The notes beneath the pieces are model-generated. The model ran no database searches and was not told the origin of the DNA. It saw only the letters and a list, made by a program, of their open reading frames with translations. 64,000 nt of DNA from Tilletiaria anomala UBC 951. Its lineage: Eukaryota > Basidiomycota > Exobasidiomycetes > Georgefischeriales > Tilletiariaceae. Position 1 is the first letter of the stretch, and every line of letters starts with the position of its first letter. Location of the stretch: NCBI RefSeq assembly GCF_000711695.1, contig NW_013547001.1:1-64000 (forward strand). Direction: 5' to 3'. Of this stretch, positions 24,201-36,000 are shown in pieces. The translations under genes were made by a program, and so were the position numbers.

Positions 24201-24581
24201 AAGCGCATGATCGGCAGCCTGCGCGAAGCTGCGATCGCACCCGGCGCACGCGCGGCTGCGAACGAGGCGTTCGTCGAGCAGCAAATCGCAACGCTCGAAG
24301 TGGGCGGCAACGCTCCTGCCAAGGAGCTCGTGCGCTTGCGCTGGCTGTACGCCTGGCTCGTCGGCTCCAGCGGTGCGTTGGAGAAGCGCATCGCGGCGGT
24401 GCAGCAGGAGGCCAAGACGAAGGAGGCGCAATGCCGCAAAGTTGTCGCGATGTGCTGTGGCGTCGAGGAGGACCGCGTCCTGGAGATTCTTGACGACCTC
24501 GTCGTCGCCATCGAGAGCGATGGCGCCGAAATGGACCTCTCGCGCGTCGCCGGCTTCCTATCCAAAGTGTCGTCATCATGA
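21287..24581 (+). CDS. MBP1: APSES/KilA-N transcription factor, Mbp1 type
   Basis: DNA-binding subunit of an MBF-like complex that controls the G1/S transcription programme through MCB boxes. Exons 21287-21762, 21870-23911, 24007-24581; 1030 residues. The KilA-N/APSES DNA-binding domain lies at about residues 80-185: [38 protein letters not shown], then [15 protein letters not shown] and, across the intron, [14 protein letters not shown]. After a long Ala/Gly/Ser-rich linker, ankyrin repeats start at about 590 ([48 protein letters not shown]). The last exon is a coiled coil ([18 protein letters not shown]...) for heterodimerisation with a Swi6-like partner. Architecture fits Mbp1/Res1; Swi6 itself lacks an intact DNA-binding domain. 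Confidence 0.93.
22100..22205 (+). repeat. Hexanucleotide-like low-complexity tract inside MBP1
   Basis: Runs of GCAGGG/GTGACA/GCAGTA-type hexamers in frame, encoding alternating small residues ([14 protein letters not shown]). It is probably length-variable and sits in the disordered linker between DNA-binding and ankyrin parts. Confidence 0.6.
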
Positions 24582-24761
24582 ATCGACACGTGCGCGGATT
24601 ATTGTCATGCCCAAGGTCACGAACAGGCGCGACCAGGTTAGAAACTATCATCGCCATCATGGGGTTGCATGCCCTCATTGTGCGGGTGATTTTCTGTATA
24701 CTACATCACATTCTTTCTAGTCAGAAACGCATTTGCCACTGATGTCGAAGCCAAAAGTTGC

Positions 24762-27700
24762 TCATCCGTAGAAGCCAGTGTTTTGCGGATACATGACACT
24801 GCCAGTCTGGAATCCTCGCAAGGCATCGTATTTGTCAGCCGGCTGTGCTCCACTACTTCCGTCTCTTGCGAATTCGCCCGATTTCATCTGTGACCCGGAG
24901 ATGTCTAATGAGCATGCAGTCTCCATTGATCAAGTGATTGTAGTGAAGGCTTACCTGGGCAAAAATGTTGGACGGCGTCATGTCCTTTTCCTTCTCATGC
25001 TTTTGCGCCTGCTCTGACAGCATGCCAAATGTTGACTGCGGCTGTTGCTGCATGTCAAGGCCGGTGGGTTGCATCTGCATGCCGAACGGAGTTTGCGGCT
25101 GCTGCAGCAGTCCAAACCCAGTAGCCATCGACTGCATGCCCACCCCACCCATGCCGTTGAATCCTGTTGGCTGTGGCTGCATACCATTGAAGCCCGTCGC
25201 CTGCGGATGCATACCGCCCCAGCCGGTTTGTTGAGGTTGCATGCCACCCCAACCGGTCAGCTGTGGCTGCATGCCTCCTCCCCAACCGGTCATCTGCGGC
25301 TGCATGCCCATTTGCCTTGTCGGGACGAATTGACCGGTTCCCTGTGTAGGGATAAGCGGTTGCAGAAGACCTTGGTTCTGGGGGACAGGCGCAAGAGGCC
25401 CGCGAGGACCCATGTTAAAGCTGCCCATCATGGCGTTGTTCGTTGGTGCCGCGCCGGGTCGGCCGAAGCCATTGGTGGGTGCCGCAGGTTTCATGGCCGC
25501 CAATTTGTCGAACAGAGCCGAGTTCGGGTCTGCAACGGGCTTGGACGGCTCTGCAGACACCGCAGGTGGCACTGGGGCCGACACGGCTGGCGGTGCCGGG
25601 GCGGGGGCAGCGGCTGCTGAAGCTGGTGGCGGCGGGGGTGGCGGAGCAACTACGGCTTCAGATGCCGATGAAGGGGCGGCAGGCGTTGTTGGTTTTGCGC
25701 TAGGCGGACGCGGCGTCCACGCATCGTCATCAAAGCCGCTTGCGATGGGTGCGGCGGACTTACGTCCACTTTCGGGGCTGGTGGTTGCGTTGCGCGGGAT
25801 TGGCGATGCATTATTGATGCGCAGCGACTCGGATGCCGCCGCAAGCGAAGCAGAGTCGATGGTTGTTTGCCGGCTGCTGCTGCTCGGCGTCGGCCTGCCT
25901 CGGCGCGTGTTGTTTTTCAGCGAGCCATCAGGACCAGAGAAGAGCGAAGGCGGAGCGGGGCTCGTTGTCTTGCCTCGGCGGGCATTCTGCTCCTCCTCTT
26001 GGATCCGCCTTGCCAGCTCTTCGTCGGCCCTGATCTGCTTGGCTTTCGATGAGCTCGAGCTCACTTTGGGGCTATACTTGCGATCGATCAGCTTCCTGAC
26101 GCGGATGATGTCTCCCTCACGCAGACCCAGGCTGCGCAGCGTAGAGGCCTCCAGTTCCGGCAGGATGGCCTCGTCGATCTTGTCGCGCTCGAAAGCGGCG
26201 GCGTAGCGCGTGCAGTCATCCATGTCGACGCCGGCAGCGAGAAAGAATTCAAACCAGTCAACATTGCGACGAGACCGGCCGTCCTGCCTGCGCCGCGCCT
26301 CTCTCTCGCGCTCGCGCTCGCACCCAACCTCCCGTTTGCTGCGCCGGGGATCCTGCTCGCGATCCGGCCGATCGATGATTTGGCCGCTGCGGCTGCTGCG
26401 GGACGTCGCCTCCCTCTCGCGCCTCCGCCGATCCGGGGCGCGATCCAGCGGCAGGTCGTCATCGTGCGGCATTAGCCGCTTGCCAGTGATGTCCTCGAGA
26501 AACTGGATATCCGGCACCGACATCTTCTCGATGGCCACCTCGATCACCACGCCGTTCATCTTGTGCAGCCGGATCTTGCCGCTGTTGAAACCAAGGAACT
26601 CGGCGTCGACCTTGAACTGGCCGGACTTGTCATGCCAGATTCGCGTGTTGTTCGCGGAGGGCTTGGCCCGGCCTGAAGACACGCCCTTCGGACGCTCTGG
26701 TGCGCTCTTGCCGCTAGGGACCTTGATGTTGCCGCCATCACGCGCGTCGCGGTCGGATCTGCTGCGCCCCTCGCTGGCAGGGACGGCGGGAGCAGGCTGC
26801 GCCTTGAGTGCTTCGCGGCGCTTGGCCTCCGCCTCTTCGCGCCTACGCTTTTCCACCAACTCCGCCTTGCGGCGCTCCATGTCTGCAATGCGTGCCGCCT
26901 TTTGACGCTCCGCTTCAGCAGCTTGAATTGCAGCCATCTCCTCCCCGGCCTCTCGCGTGACTGCAGCTTCGTCATCCTCGTAGGTGTCCGCACCAGAAAC
27001 AGCAGCAGCAGCGGAGCCGTTGACAGCAGTATCGCCTGCGATGGCCTCGACATAGCTGGCGGGAACGACGCCCTCCTGGCCATGCTGGTTGCGCACCTTC
27101 CACCAATCATCGTTCTCCTTCTCAACGATGATGACCTTCTCGTTCTCAGCAACGCTCAGCTCGTCGTCGCCTTGCGCTTCAAAATCGTACAGCGCGATCG
27201 CATGCTCTTCACCCGGTGCTAGCGCTGGCACAGCAGCTGCTAGAGATGCTGCCGGTGGAGCAGGAGACAAGCCTGATTTGCGTGTCGGTGGAGGCAGAAG
27301 CCCGACTGATGGCGAAGCTGCAGGGGCGGACAGCGCGGCGGGCATAGGCATCGCCGCTGCGCTTCCGTTTGGCGGCGGTGGCAGGCTCCTCAGGTTGCGC
27401 GGGCTCGCCGAGCTTGCTGCAGCTTTGGCAGGTGGTGGGTTACGTGCCGCCTCCCTGGCGACGGCCTTGCTACTATCCAGCTTCTTTGCGATCGCCTCCG
27501 CGTCTCCTTTGCTGCTGGCGACAAAGGTCAACTCCTTCCCTCCTTCGACCTCGACCGCCAGCTCTGCATCGACGTCGTCGTCGAGCTTCATGTGCAGCGT
27601 CTTGCCCTTCTCAACAGAGTGAGAGGTGATGGACAGGACGCTGATCTTCTGCACAGGCGTTTTGTCGGATTCCGAGGCAAAGAAGAGGGATGCGTTGCCG

Positions 27701-28545
27701 ATTCCCAACGTGCCCTTCTTCTTCTTCTTTTTCGAGTCTAGAGCCTGTGTTGGGCAAAGACCAGCCCCCTTTGAGTCAGCCACACGTGTTGCATCGCTGT
27801 CATCGCACCGCTGACTCACAGCAATGGCCCACATGTCAATGTCGTCCGGTTTGTCGGTCGGTCCCGTTCCGGCGCTCTTGACGGCAATCGTGCGCGTTGG
27901 AGGCGCAGTGGAGATGGCCCCCGCTGTAGCGTCTTCCTCCTCGTCTTCGTCCTCAGCGTCGTCCCGGACCTGGGCGACAGCCGTACTGGTATCAACCCGT
28001 GTTGGTCCACCATCGACCGCAGCGACCTGCTCAATTAGAGTAGTTCGAGATGGACAAATGGCCGGTCAGCTATCGGACAGCGCAGAAAGTGGGCAAGCCC
28101 ACAGTGCGGCACGCACCTCATCTACATAGTTTGCCGGCACAAAGCCGAGCTTCCCCTCTCCCGTCCCAAGCTCATCATGCCCCTGCTTCTTGACAAGCAG
28201 CCACTCTCCTTCGTACTCATATACTCTGAGTAGTTCGTCTTCCTGCAGCGCGAGCTCGTCGTCATTCTGTGCCTCGTAGTAGTACAGGGCGCGGCTCATG
28301 CGCAACGGCTCGGACTCCTCGACATAGTTGGCCGGCACAAGGCCTACCTGGCCCTCCTCGACGCCTGCGGGGAAGGGGAGCAGCTGCCCGGAGGATGGGT
28401 CGATCGGCGGGCGACGCTTTGCCTTCCACCATTCGGGGTCGGAGGCATCGAGGATGTAGATGTGCTCGTCCTCGGTCAGCTGCAGCTCATCCGAAGCTTG
28501 CGCCTCGTAGTCGTAGAGCGCCTTGCAGATAGAGATATAGGCCAT
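24762..28545 (-). CDS. SLA1: Endocytic actin-patch scaffold Sla1
   Basis: Cortical actin-patch adaptor linking NPFxD cargo, clathrin and Las17/Pan1-End3 in endocytosis. Exons 28545-28117, 28026-27820, 27744-24955, 24887-24762; 1183 residues. In order: SH3-1 (ALYDYEAQASDELQL, residue 8 on), SH3-2 (ALYYYEAQNDDELAL, ends PANYVDE at 143), a lysine run then a PH/GRAM-like domain (TLGIGNASLFFASESDKT), SH3-3 (AIALYDFEAQGDDELSV to VPASYVEA), SHD1 (RIWHDKSGQFKVDAEFLG), the SAM-like SHD2 (WFEFFLAAGVDMDDCTRYAA), a proline-rich stretch, and C-terminal QxTG repeats. The last short exon (MKSGEFARDGSS to PQNTGFYG) matches the Sla1 end and fixes the stop. All three SH3 domains keep the ALYDY-like and PANYV-like ligand residues. 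Confidence 0.96.
25040..25330 (-). repeat. Tandem QxTG-encoding repeats at the Sla1 C-terminus
   Basis: A chain of about 30-40-nt units encodes MQPQMTGWGG, MQPQLTGWGG, MQPQQTGWGG, MHPQATGFNG, MQPQPTGFNG, MQSMATGFG and MQMQPTGL. These correspond to the Sla1 LxxQxTG repeats that bind End3 and are phosphorylated by Ark/Prk kinases in yeast. One extra unit reads QPQTPFG, with P in place of G. Confidence 0.8.
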
Positions 28546-29359
28546 CTTGTAGAGTGCCTCTTTCCTTGGTTATCAACGTCTTCGTCCACCTCCGTTCTAC
28601 TTGCTACTCGCAGGAGAAGCGTAGAGGGCACGTTTGAACGGGTTGCAGGCGGGGGGCTCGATACGTCGCTCTCGGACAGGGCGAGCCCGCTGGGGTGATG
28701 CTGCGAGCGGCAACAAGGCGCTTCCTTCGAGCCGACTTTGCCCGTTCACTGATCCGCCGTTCGTTTTTGTTAAACCTGGCGCACGATTCTAGTGCTTCCC
28801 TGGGCCATGCGGGATAATGGGCAGCAGCAGCACCATCACCATCATTGTTGCCAGTGACCAACCGCCCTATCATCATCAGCATCATCATCGCATCATCGTC
28901 GAAGGCCGTGCCACCCGCGGCGTCCAGCTTGTGATCGCCGGCCCGCCTGGCCCATTGCGCGGTACGACCTGTAAATACACGCACACGCATCCCCCCCCTT
29001 CTCACCGCCCAACCAGCCAAGCCCGTCAGCTGCTGGCTTCTCTCTTACGCCCTGCTGTAATGTCGCCCTCGCCTCGCTTCAACTCTTTACTTTCCTATAC
29101 TCGCGCGCAAGTCTACATCCTCTAACGGCAGCGATCCACTTCGTTCTGCATCTTCATCGGGAGTAGCGAGTCCATAAGGTGAGCAGCACAGCATACCATC
29201 GCCCTGTCTTTGCTGCGTCGTGGCCAGTCCGCACGGCCGAATCATGAGTTGAGCTGAGCTGACCCTCCATCTCGGTTGCTTCCATCCCTTTCTCGCTCCC
29301 TCTTCTCGTCGGTTGACAACCAGAACCTCAGACAAACAGATCGACGGAACTTTTACACA
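28546..29359. promoter_or_regulatory. Divergent region between SLA1 and COX9 with a CAT-rich microsatellite
   Basis: About 810 bp between divergent starts. A CAT/CAG/CGT trinucleotide tract lies at about 28869-28902. A pyrimidine-rich stretch precedes COX9. No gene is recognisable. Confidence 0.45.
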
Positions 29360-30081
29360 ATGCCAGCTGCAGCCTCTCTCCCTGCCATGACCGGAAAGCT
29401 GCGCAAGAGGCTCATCTTCGATCTCTCCGTTGCGCTCGGAGGCGGCACCGCCCTTGGCTACGCATACTGGTGCGTCTTGACTTTCATCTGTTCCCTCCCC
29501 CCTCTTATTTCGGTCATTCAGGAAGGCTATGCGGAAGAGAAAGGAGAGCACTTGATGAGTCGCAGGCGCTGCTATCCATAAAGGGAAAGGCAATGATCGG
29601 ACTCCAGAGGAACTGAAATTCGGACGAAAGGCATGGGAGGGCAAGACAGATACATGCCAGTGCCAGCCAGGCATTGCCCACAGCGAGCGCTGGTTGTTCG
29701 CTGGATCTGTGTGCTCGATGATGGGAAAGGGTTTGTTCATTTCAAGTCAGCTCGCCGGCGCTCGGCTACAGGCAGCGCACGAAGAAAATACGGCAGTGGG
29801 CAATAGGCAGCGACTAGGTCGTATCGAGGGTACTCCGCCGCTGAGCTGTGTTGGGTCACGAGATTAGCGGAAATGGCAATGGCACCAGGTCGATGACTGC
29901 GGCTACATCTCGTTTCCGAAGCATTTTACACACAGACGCTGACCGAGCCTTCTCTCTTTCCACCCCCTTCCCGCCTGCCTGCATCGCTTCTGCACTGCTC
30001 AGGTACGGCGTCCACATTCCCTCTGTCCAGCGTCGCGACGCGTTCTACGCCAAGCTGCAGTCGAGCAAGTCGGAAGAGTGA
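29360..30081 (+). CDS. COX9: Cytochrome c oxidase subunit VIIa-type (Cox9)
   Basis: Small single-pass subunit of mitochondrial complex IV in the inner membrane. Exons 29360-29469 and 30003-30081 give 62 residues, close to yeast Cox9 (59). The sequence MTGKLRKRLIFDLSVALGGG, then one hydrophobic helix ending at YAYWYG, then VHIPSVQRRDAFYAKLQ, matches the fungal family, including the RRDAFYxKL tail. The tryptophan codon is split by the intron (TG|G), so the splice join is well supported. The intron is 533 nt, far longer than any other intron in this window and almost three times the coding length of the gene. Confidence 0.88.
29470..30002 (+). other. Oversized COX9 intron
   Basis: Donor GTGCGTC, acceptor CTGCTCAG after a pyrimidine-rich run. 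Other introns in the window are 59-150 nt. Inside are C-box-like GATGA elements followed by CTGA (29550-29620 and 29892-29953), a loose match to C/D snoRNA layout but with weak terminal stems. A regulatory or RNA role is only a possibility. Confidence 0.6.
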
Positions 30082-33081
30082 AGCGCGCGAGGCATCCACA
30101 TGCTGCTCCTACCCGCGTCATGCGCGTCATTTAGGCATCCCAGCCGCAGCCGCAATACATGTAGATGACAAGTACCTGGCTTATGGTATTACTCTTCGCT
30201 TGAGGACCCGTCTACTACCCGACTTTCCCACCTTTTAGGTACTTGGGCCAATATACGTCGGGTTTTACGTTTGAGCAGACGCAGTGAGAGCGCCGCATCC
30301 ATGGCGGTTGCCATATTCTCCGCACCTTGGGATCTTTCAGTCATTTGTCTCGCAGATCCTCGAGCCAATCGACTGCGGGTCTGCCAGAGAGCATGTGACG
30401 TCTTTGAGAATGCGCACGAGAGCTCGATGGCTAGTTATGTGCTCGTAAACCCTAGCATTAATGGCGCGGCGATGCCCATTCCATTCACATCTCCGTTGCC
30501 TTGGCGCGTGAGCAATACAACGTTCGATCCGGTTGCATAGGATAAAATGTATCTCGATGATATGGCATCGCTTTTGCGAAAGCTCTCAAGCGAGCAACAC
30601 GCTCAGGCACTCCTAGTCTAAGTCACACAGATTTATTGGTGCTCTCTGCGCGGTCCGGGTGACTGGGACCAAGGCGCTCCGCGCTTGGCGCAACTGAGCT
30701 TACATATGGCACATACAGCGGCACATGGAGGCCTGGGTTGCTATTGCTCACAATGCAATCCTCATTGCCGTAAGACTCGCCGATAACAGAACCTCGCCGG
30801 TGAATGCTCGAAACATCAAGCGAGCTGCGAAGCAGCAGGCGGGTTGGGGATTTCCAGCAAGGTTTCTGTGTCCTGATGAGCGCGTGAGGCGGAGCTACTT
30901 TCAGCGTCAATATCGATCTTGGGGCAGGAAGAAAATAAGGCTTCAAGCTTTCGCTCAGATGCTCCAGATATCACTGAAACGTTGAAGGGAACGAGCCCAG
31001 ATGTGAGGCAATCTAATGAGGACCAACAAACAAGAGCCAAGTCGAAAATTTCTGTCGATGCACCTCTTATAGAATGTTTGACTCGGAACCATTCTTGATT
31101 TTGCACAACTCCTGGCTGAAGGCGAAGAGATCCTTTTTTTCTCTGTTTCCATGGGTGCTCTGTTCAAGATGTTCTGTGAGGAATGAGTGGATGAGTTGCA
31201 TTTTTGCCCAACATTCAGGCGGAATAGCGGCATATCTCCTCTAAACTGCGCGGAATTCTGACAATTGATCGCTGCAGAGTCGAGTTTGTATGCCGTGGCT
31301 GTGGCTGTGGGGAGCGATTGCGTGCCTGCTTGTTCCTTTGCATGTGGGAAAGAGCCATTGTATCCATATGCTCTTGCTCATCTAACGCCATGCACAGCCA
31401 CACAGCAAAAAGAAAAGACAACAAGAAGCCACGACTGAATCGGATGGGAGGGATCGCCGCGATGGGCGAAACACTCACCTGCGCTCATTGCAGTAGGATA
31501 TGGTATGGTATGCTTGCTCTCGTACACCGTACCGTTCCTCTTGCACACATCCACAATCTCTTCTGCGCCCTCCTTGCAAGGCTTGTTGCCTTCATTGCTC
31601 CCCAGCAGCTCTTCTTGGCAAAACCACAGCGTGAAGTGGCTTCACAAATTGTACATACGCTAACTATTATAGAGCCCGGAGCGGGTGATGGGAGGGACGA
31701 TCCCCTTCACGTTTGGCCTCCTTTCACATTCTCCACGCATCAGCGAGCAAACAGTGTGCTCAATCGCACGGTCAAAATAAGAGCCTTGTGAATTAAGGGG
31801 AGGATGGAATGGAGAATGGCTAATGTACCACTGATATGGTGAGGCGGGATATGGATGATGTGTCTCTGGCTGGGCCACGGTGCGACCGTCCGATTGTAGG
31901 AGCTCGTCGTCCGTAAGCTCGTTTGTACAATCTGCATACTATCCCTTGTGCGTATGTAGGTACATAGCTGTTTCATCAATAGAATCTGGACCTGAGCATG
32001 TCCACAAGTCACGCCATGTCACGATTATGGTCGATCAATGAGTCTCGCATGCATCACACAGGACGCGACCGCGCCCAGCGTGAGCGCAGGCTGATTTTTG
32101 CACATCCGCCTTAATCATATCACATACGGGAGATCTACCAAGGGCCAAGGTCGTAGGACACGCTGTACGTACACGACCACGAAAGGATATGTAGCTCACC
32201 TGTCACAGCACTGACGAAAAGGAGTGCGGAGAGTGCATATGTGCTTTTTGGCCACCTTCGCACCATTATTAACCTTCGCCAGACGGTGTGGACTTGGGTG
32301 GGAAGCAGGATGTCATGTCCCGGGGCTCGCGAATGCTTTCCAGAAGCAATTAGCCAAATGAAGGTACGTAGAGTATGTGGGTCTGAGCAAACATGGTCCC
32401 CCTCGATTCTGGGGAGTAAACACATCCAATGCTCTTCCTTTGATTCCAATTCCATTCCCTTAAGTCGGGCGGGGACCGCTTTCACCACTGCGCTAGACTG
32501 CGGCGGATCAGGGACAAGAGGCCAAAGTCGTGCTTTAGTCCACGCGATAAGATGCTACCGAAGCAGGAAACGTGGATGTTGTTTGCGAGAAATTACCGAT
32601 CAAGGTTGTAAGCAAGAGGGGAAAGCGGGACGAGGCGAGAGCGATGACATTTCGAAGCCTTGGTTCAATCATATTCAGCTAGAAGCGTGACATGACGCAA
32701 ACCTCATTGCCTTACCTAATGACAAAGTGGCAAAAGCCACGTGTGCTGAAAGAAAGAAATCAAGAAGGGGAAAAGAAAGAAATGGAGCCCTTTGGCAACG
32801 CAACAACAGAACGCACGCAGAGCGCGTCGGGGTCATCGGATCAATCATAGCAAAAACTAGTCTATCAACTCCATCATCGCCCAACCACATTCCCCAGCGC
32901 GCCGCCCAGCTCTTCATAACCGCAAGGAGCACAAGAGTTCGAGCAGACATACTGAAGACGCGGCTCGAGCGGCACGGAGCACATCCAGATCAAGGTCAAG
33001 GACGCGAGGCCGCAAACTCAAGCAGAAGCCCAATCACAGGCCAGCAGCAAATGCAGCGGGTCTGCGCTCGCTTCGCCCAGG
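30082..33081. other. Gene-poor 3-kb interval
   Basis: No confident gene. AT content is higher than in the flanking genes. Open frames occur on both strands; the best candidate is described separately at 30816-31496. Another minus-strand exon-like piece at 32266-32200 (MVRRWPKSTYALSALLFVSA, hydrophobic, followed by a GTGAGC donor) has no convincing continuation. The right part must include the promoter of the arrestin-like gene. Confidence 0.45.
30816..31496 (-). CDS. Possible spliced gene of unknown function
   Basis: Exon-like pieces run on the minus strand: a start MSA followed directly by a GTGAGT donor (near 31478), an exon starting DEQEHMDTMALSHMQRNK, a frame reading PPECWAKMQLIHSFL and REKKDLFAFSQELCKIKN (31230-31090), and a final frame EIFDLALVCWSSLDCLTSG to NPPAASQLA (about 31042-30816). 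The pieces read like coding sequence, but joining them needs introns of under 40 nt or unseen splice sites, which is unlike the rest of the window. It may be a real gene with unusual splicing, a degraded gene or chance. No family recognised. Confidence 0.25.
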
Positions 33082-36000
33082 ATGGATGAGGAATTGGGCA
33101 TCGGCATGGCCATGGGATCTCCCTCTAAGGACGGCGTCGAGTTTGAAGCAGCAGCCAGAGGTAGAGCAGCGGCGATGCAAGATACCAGAACCGCTTTCAA
33201 GCAAGCAAGTCCCAATGCGAACCCGCACGCCGCCACGATTATGACGCCTTCGACGCGGTCATCAGACTATCCGAACAAACGCGAACGCGACGGCGAGGGA
33301 GAGAGAAACGAGCGTCACATGATTTCGCCGACCATGTCCGTTCCGAAATCTGTCTCGTCAGACAGCGACTCAACGATTTTCGACCTGGCCTCCAGCAGCC
33401 GACCTCGCACGTCCCCCCGCGCGCGTCCTGGCACATCTTCCGGCTCCGGTTGTGGCTCTGGCGCTGCTATCGGTTCGCCCTCTGCGCAAAACATGGTAGG
33501 AAGGGTGCTTGACTACGGCCTCGGCACGTCGCCCACATCCGCCAGTCACATGTTCCATGCCGCACCCAGCGCCTCCGCACCGAGCCCAAACTCGGAGGGC
33601 GGAGCCGGTCGCACATCCGTCGTTGTTGCGGATAACCGCACTTCACCTGCCCCCAGTACCCCCGGTTCTGCTACTGCACCGGAGGGTATAAGCAACTACG
33701 CGTGGCCGGCGCATATGCGAAAGACCGCCGCGATGGTGCAGGCGCCAACGGAGGAAGCGCCAGAGCCGCAAGGCAGCTTTACCACGATGCAGTCGCCCGA
33801 AAAGTTGGCGACGATTGCGTCGTACAGGCCAACGACTGCCCCCTCGCTGACTTCAATCGGCGAGATCTTTATCCTCGAACCCCGCACGGTTGCAGGCACT
33901 GGATCCCGGTCAGCGGCTGCAGCAGAGCAACCATGGCACCCCATACAGCAGGAGCAGCCAGTATTGCATCCCAGCATTATACCACATGCATCCGTGCTCT
34001 CACACTCGCACAGTAGCAGCCAGCGCGGGTCCTTCTCGTCCAGCAACACACAGCATACCAGCAGCAGCAAGGATGGCTTCTCCATGACCGGCCCCAACTC
34101 GGCGCTCGCAGCAGCTGCGGCGGCCGCGACGAAAGGGCTCGATCGCGATTCGGGAAGGCGCAACAGTGGGTCCGGCAGCGCCATCGGGTCCGCATCTGAG
34201 ACTGCGGCTGGTTCGCGCGCTGCTTCCTCTGCAGGCGCAGGTGGTGCAGCGGGCGCTGGGTCCGTGTCTGCGGTAAAATCCGGCTCAGCGTCTGCAACCG
34301 CGTTTGGCAGTCGGGCGCCGAGCGCTATTGATGCAGCGCAGCCCAGCATGGCGCCGAAGACCACGAAAACTATCACCGCAGCAGCAGGCGTAGCAGCTCC
34401 GAACAGTCAAGCGGCGTCCGCGAGAGCGTGGCCGCCGACAATCAGCGACGCAGCGGAGGGTCGCAGCACCAGCAGGGACGGCAACCCCACTACATTGATG
34501 CAACCGTCTTCTCACCCTGCCACCATAGCTCTGTCCGCCGCCTCGAATGGTAGCATTATGCCCAATGCAAGCGCAGGCACAGCGCCTACAGAAGCTCGTC
34601 CGCCTTCGAGCGGCGAGTACGGCAAGCCGCCCTCGTACTTTTCGGGCCACGGATCCTCGTCAGCGGCGAGCGGCAGATCTTCATCGCAAAGCACGGACGC
34701 CACCAGCTCAGGCGCTTGTGCAGGCGCTGCTCTGAGTCTCGGTGGCGGTGGCGCAAATGCTTCGGCCGCAGTGGCTCCACAGCCGCCTGTTGCTCTCGAA
34801 GGCAGGTGCCAGTACACTTTGCGTAGCGACAAGCCGATTCCGCCGGGAACTGCGCCGAGTATGATACATGGCAACGCAGCAGGCTCTTCTGCCGGGCTGG
34901 CTGCCACGAACGGAGGGCTGACGCCGATGCCAGCTCTCACCTCTCGCGTCCGACCGTCCACGACAACCGGGGCAATCTCCATACCCTCACAGTCTTCAAA
35001 CGCCACTGCCGCTTCTTCCCCACAGATGCAGCCGCAGCCGATCCTCTCGCCCCTCCAGCTGCGCGACCTGCACCAGCTGGAGGAAGAGCGCCTGCTGCGC
35101 ATGTCGCAGCCGCGCCTCTCGGACCAGCACTTGGCCCTCGACCAGGACCTGCAGCAACAAGCGGACCGTGTGCGCGCAGCAAGTGTCGCTACCGGTGGTC
35201 CGATCCCCTTCTACACGGCTCGACAGCACCAGTCGTACCTCGAAGGCGTGCGCGGCGAGATCGCAAGAGACATATTCCCCATCGACCCTGCTGCTGCCGC
35301 CGAGTATCTCGTATCGGGCATCCTCCCTGGGCCGGAGCGCGGTGTGGATGTCGCTGCGGCTGCGGCTGCAGCCGCCGCTGCGGCTTTCGGGCTTGGGCCG
35401 TCTCCCTTGCTGCCGCCGGTTTACGAGGTGGCTGCACAGAATAGTACCGCCGAGCCGCCTACCGCACCGGTACGCACAACCTCTTTGTTGCACCAGGTTA
35501 GCGCCAGCGCCAATGCAGGCGCGAGCAGCCGGGTGGATGTCCAACATCCTGCGGCCGGCCTCGAGTATGGGAAGATTATCACCGGCCAAGAAGGAGAGCA
35601 GGAGCCGGAGGACTGGGACTCGGACGCAGAACAAGCTTCGGAAGTAGTAGCAGCAGCGGCGTCAGAGGTTGGCGAAAAGCTTGCAACGCTGGCTATGGAC
35701 GCAGGGAGCATCGGTCAGTCTTCTCCGTCGTCTGCGGGGCTCTACTTGAACCTCGAGAAAGCGGGCGAGGCGACGATGCGCGATCTCGAGTTGCAGCGCC
35801 ACCAGCGCCAGCTCGCTGAACCGCTACCACCGCTCAGCGAGCTCATGCACGTCCGTGATGACCCTGCTTCGCCACCTTCGGCGCAGCGCAGTGCGTTCCA
35901 TAGCCCATCTCAGAGCACGATGTCTGCCAGGGGTTCCGGCATGGGCATACACCCGCCTCCGAGCCTGTACAGCTCCTCGAGCAGTACAGCCCTTGACGAG

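Noticed and set aside
25412-26206. 264-codon plus-strand frame inside SLA1
   Set aside because: It is antisense to the Sla1 proline-rich and SAM-like regions; long antisense frames arise from GC-rich codon bias. No domain is seen.
32200-32266. Signal-peptide-like mini exon MVRRWPKSTYALSALLFVSA with a GTGAGC donor
   Set aside because: No convincing downstream exon: the nearest acceptor would make a 37-nt intron and the following frame has no recognisable secreted-protein pattern.
33696-34376. 226-codon minus-strand frame inside the arrestin-like gene
   Set aside because: Antisense to a low-complexity Ser/Ala-rich region; the plus-strand frame continues for over 1000 codons.
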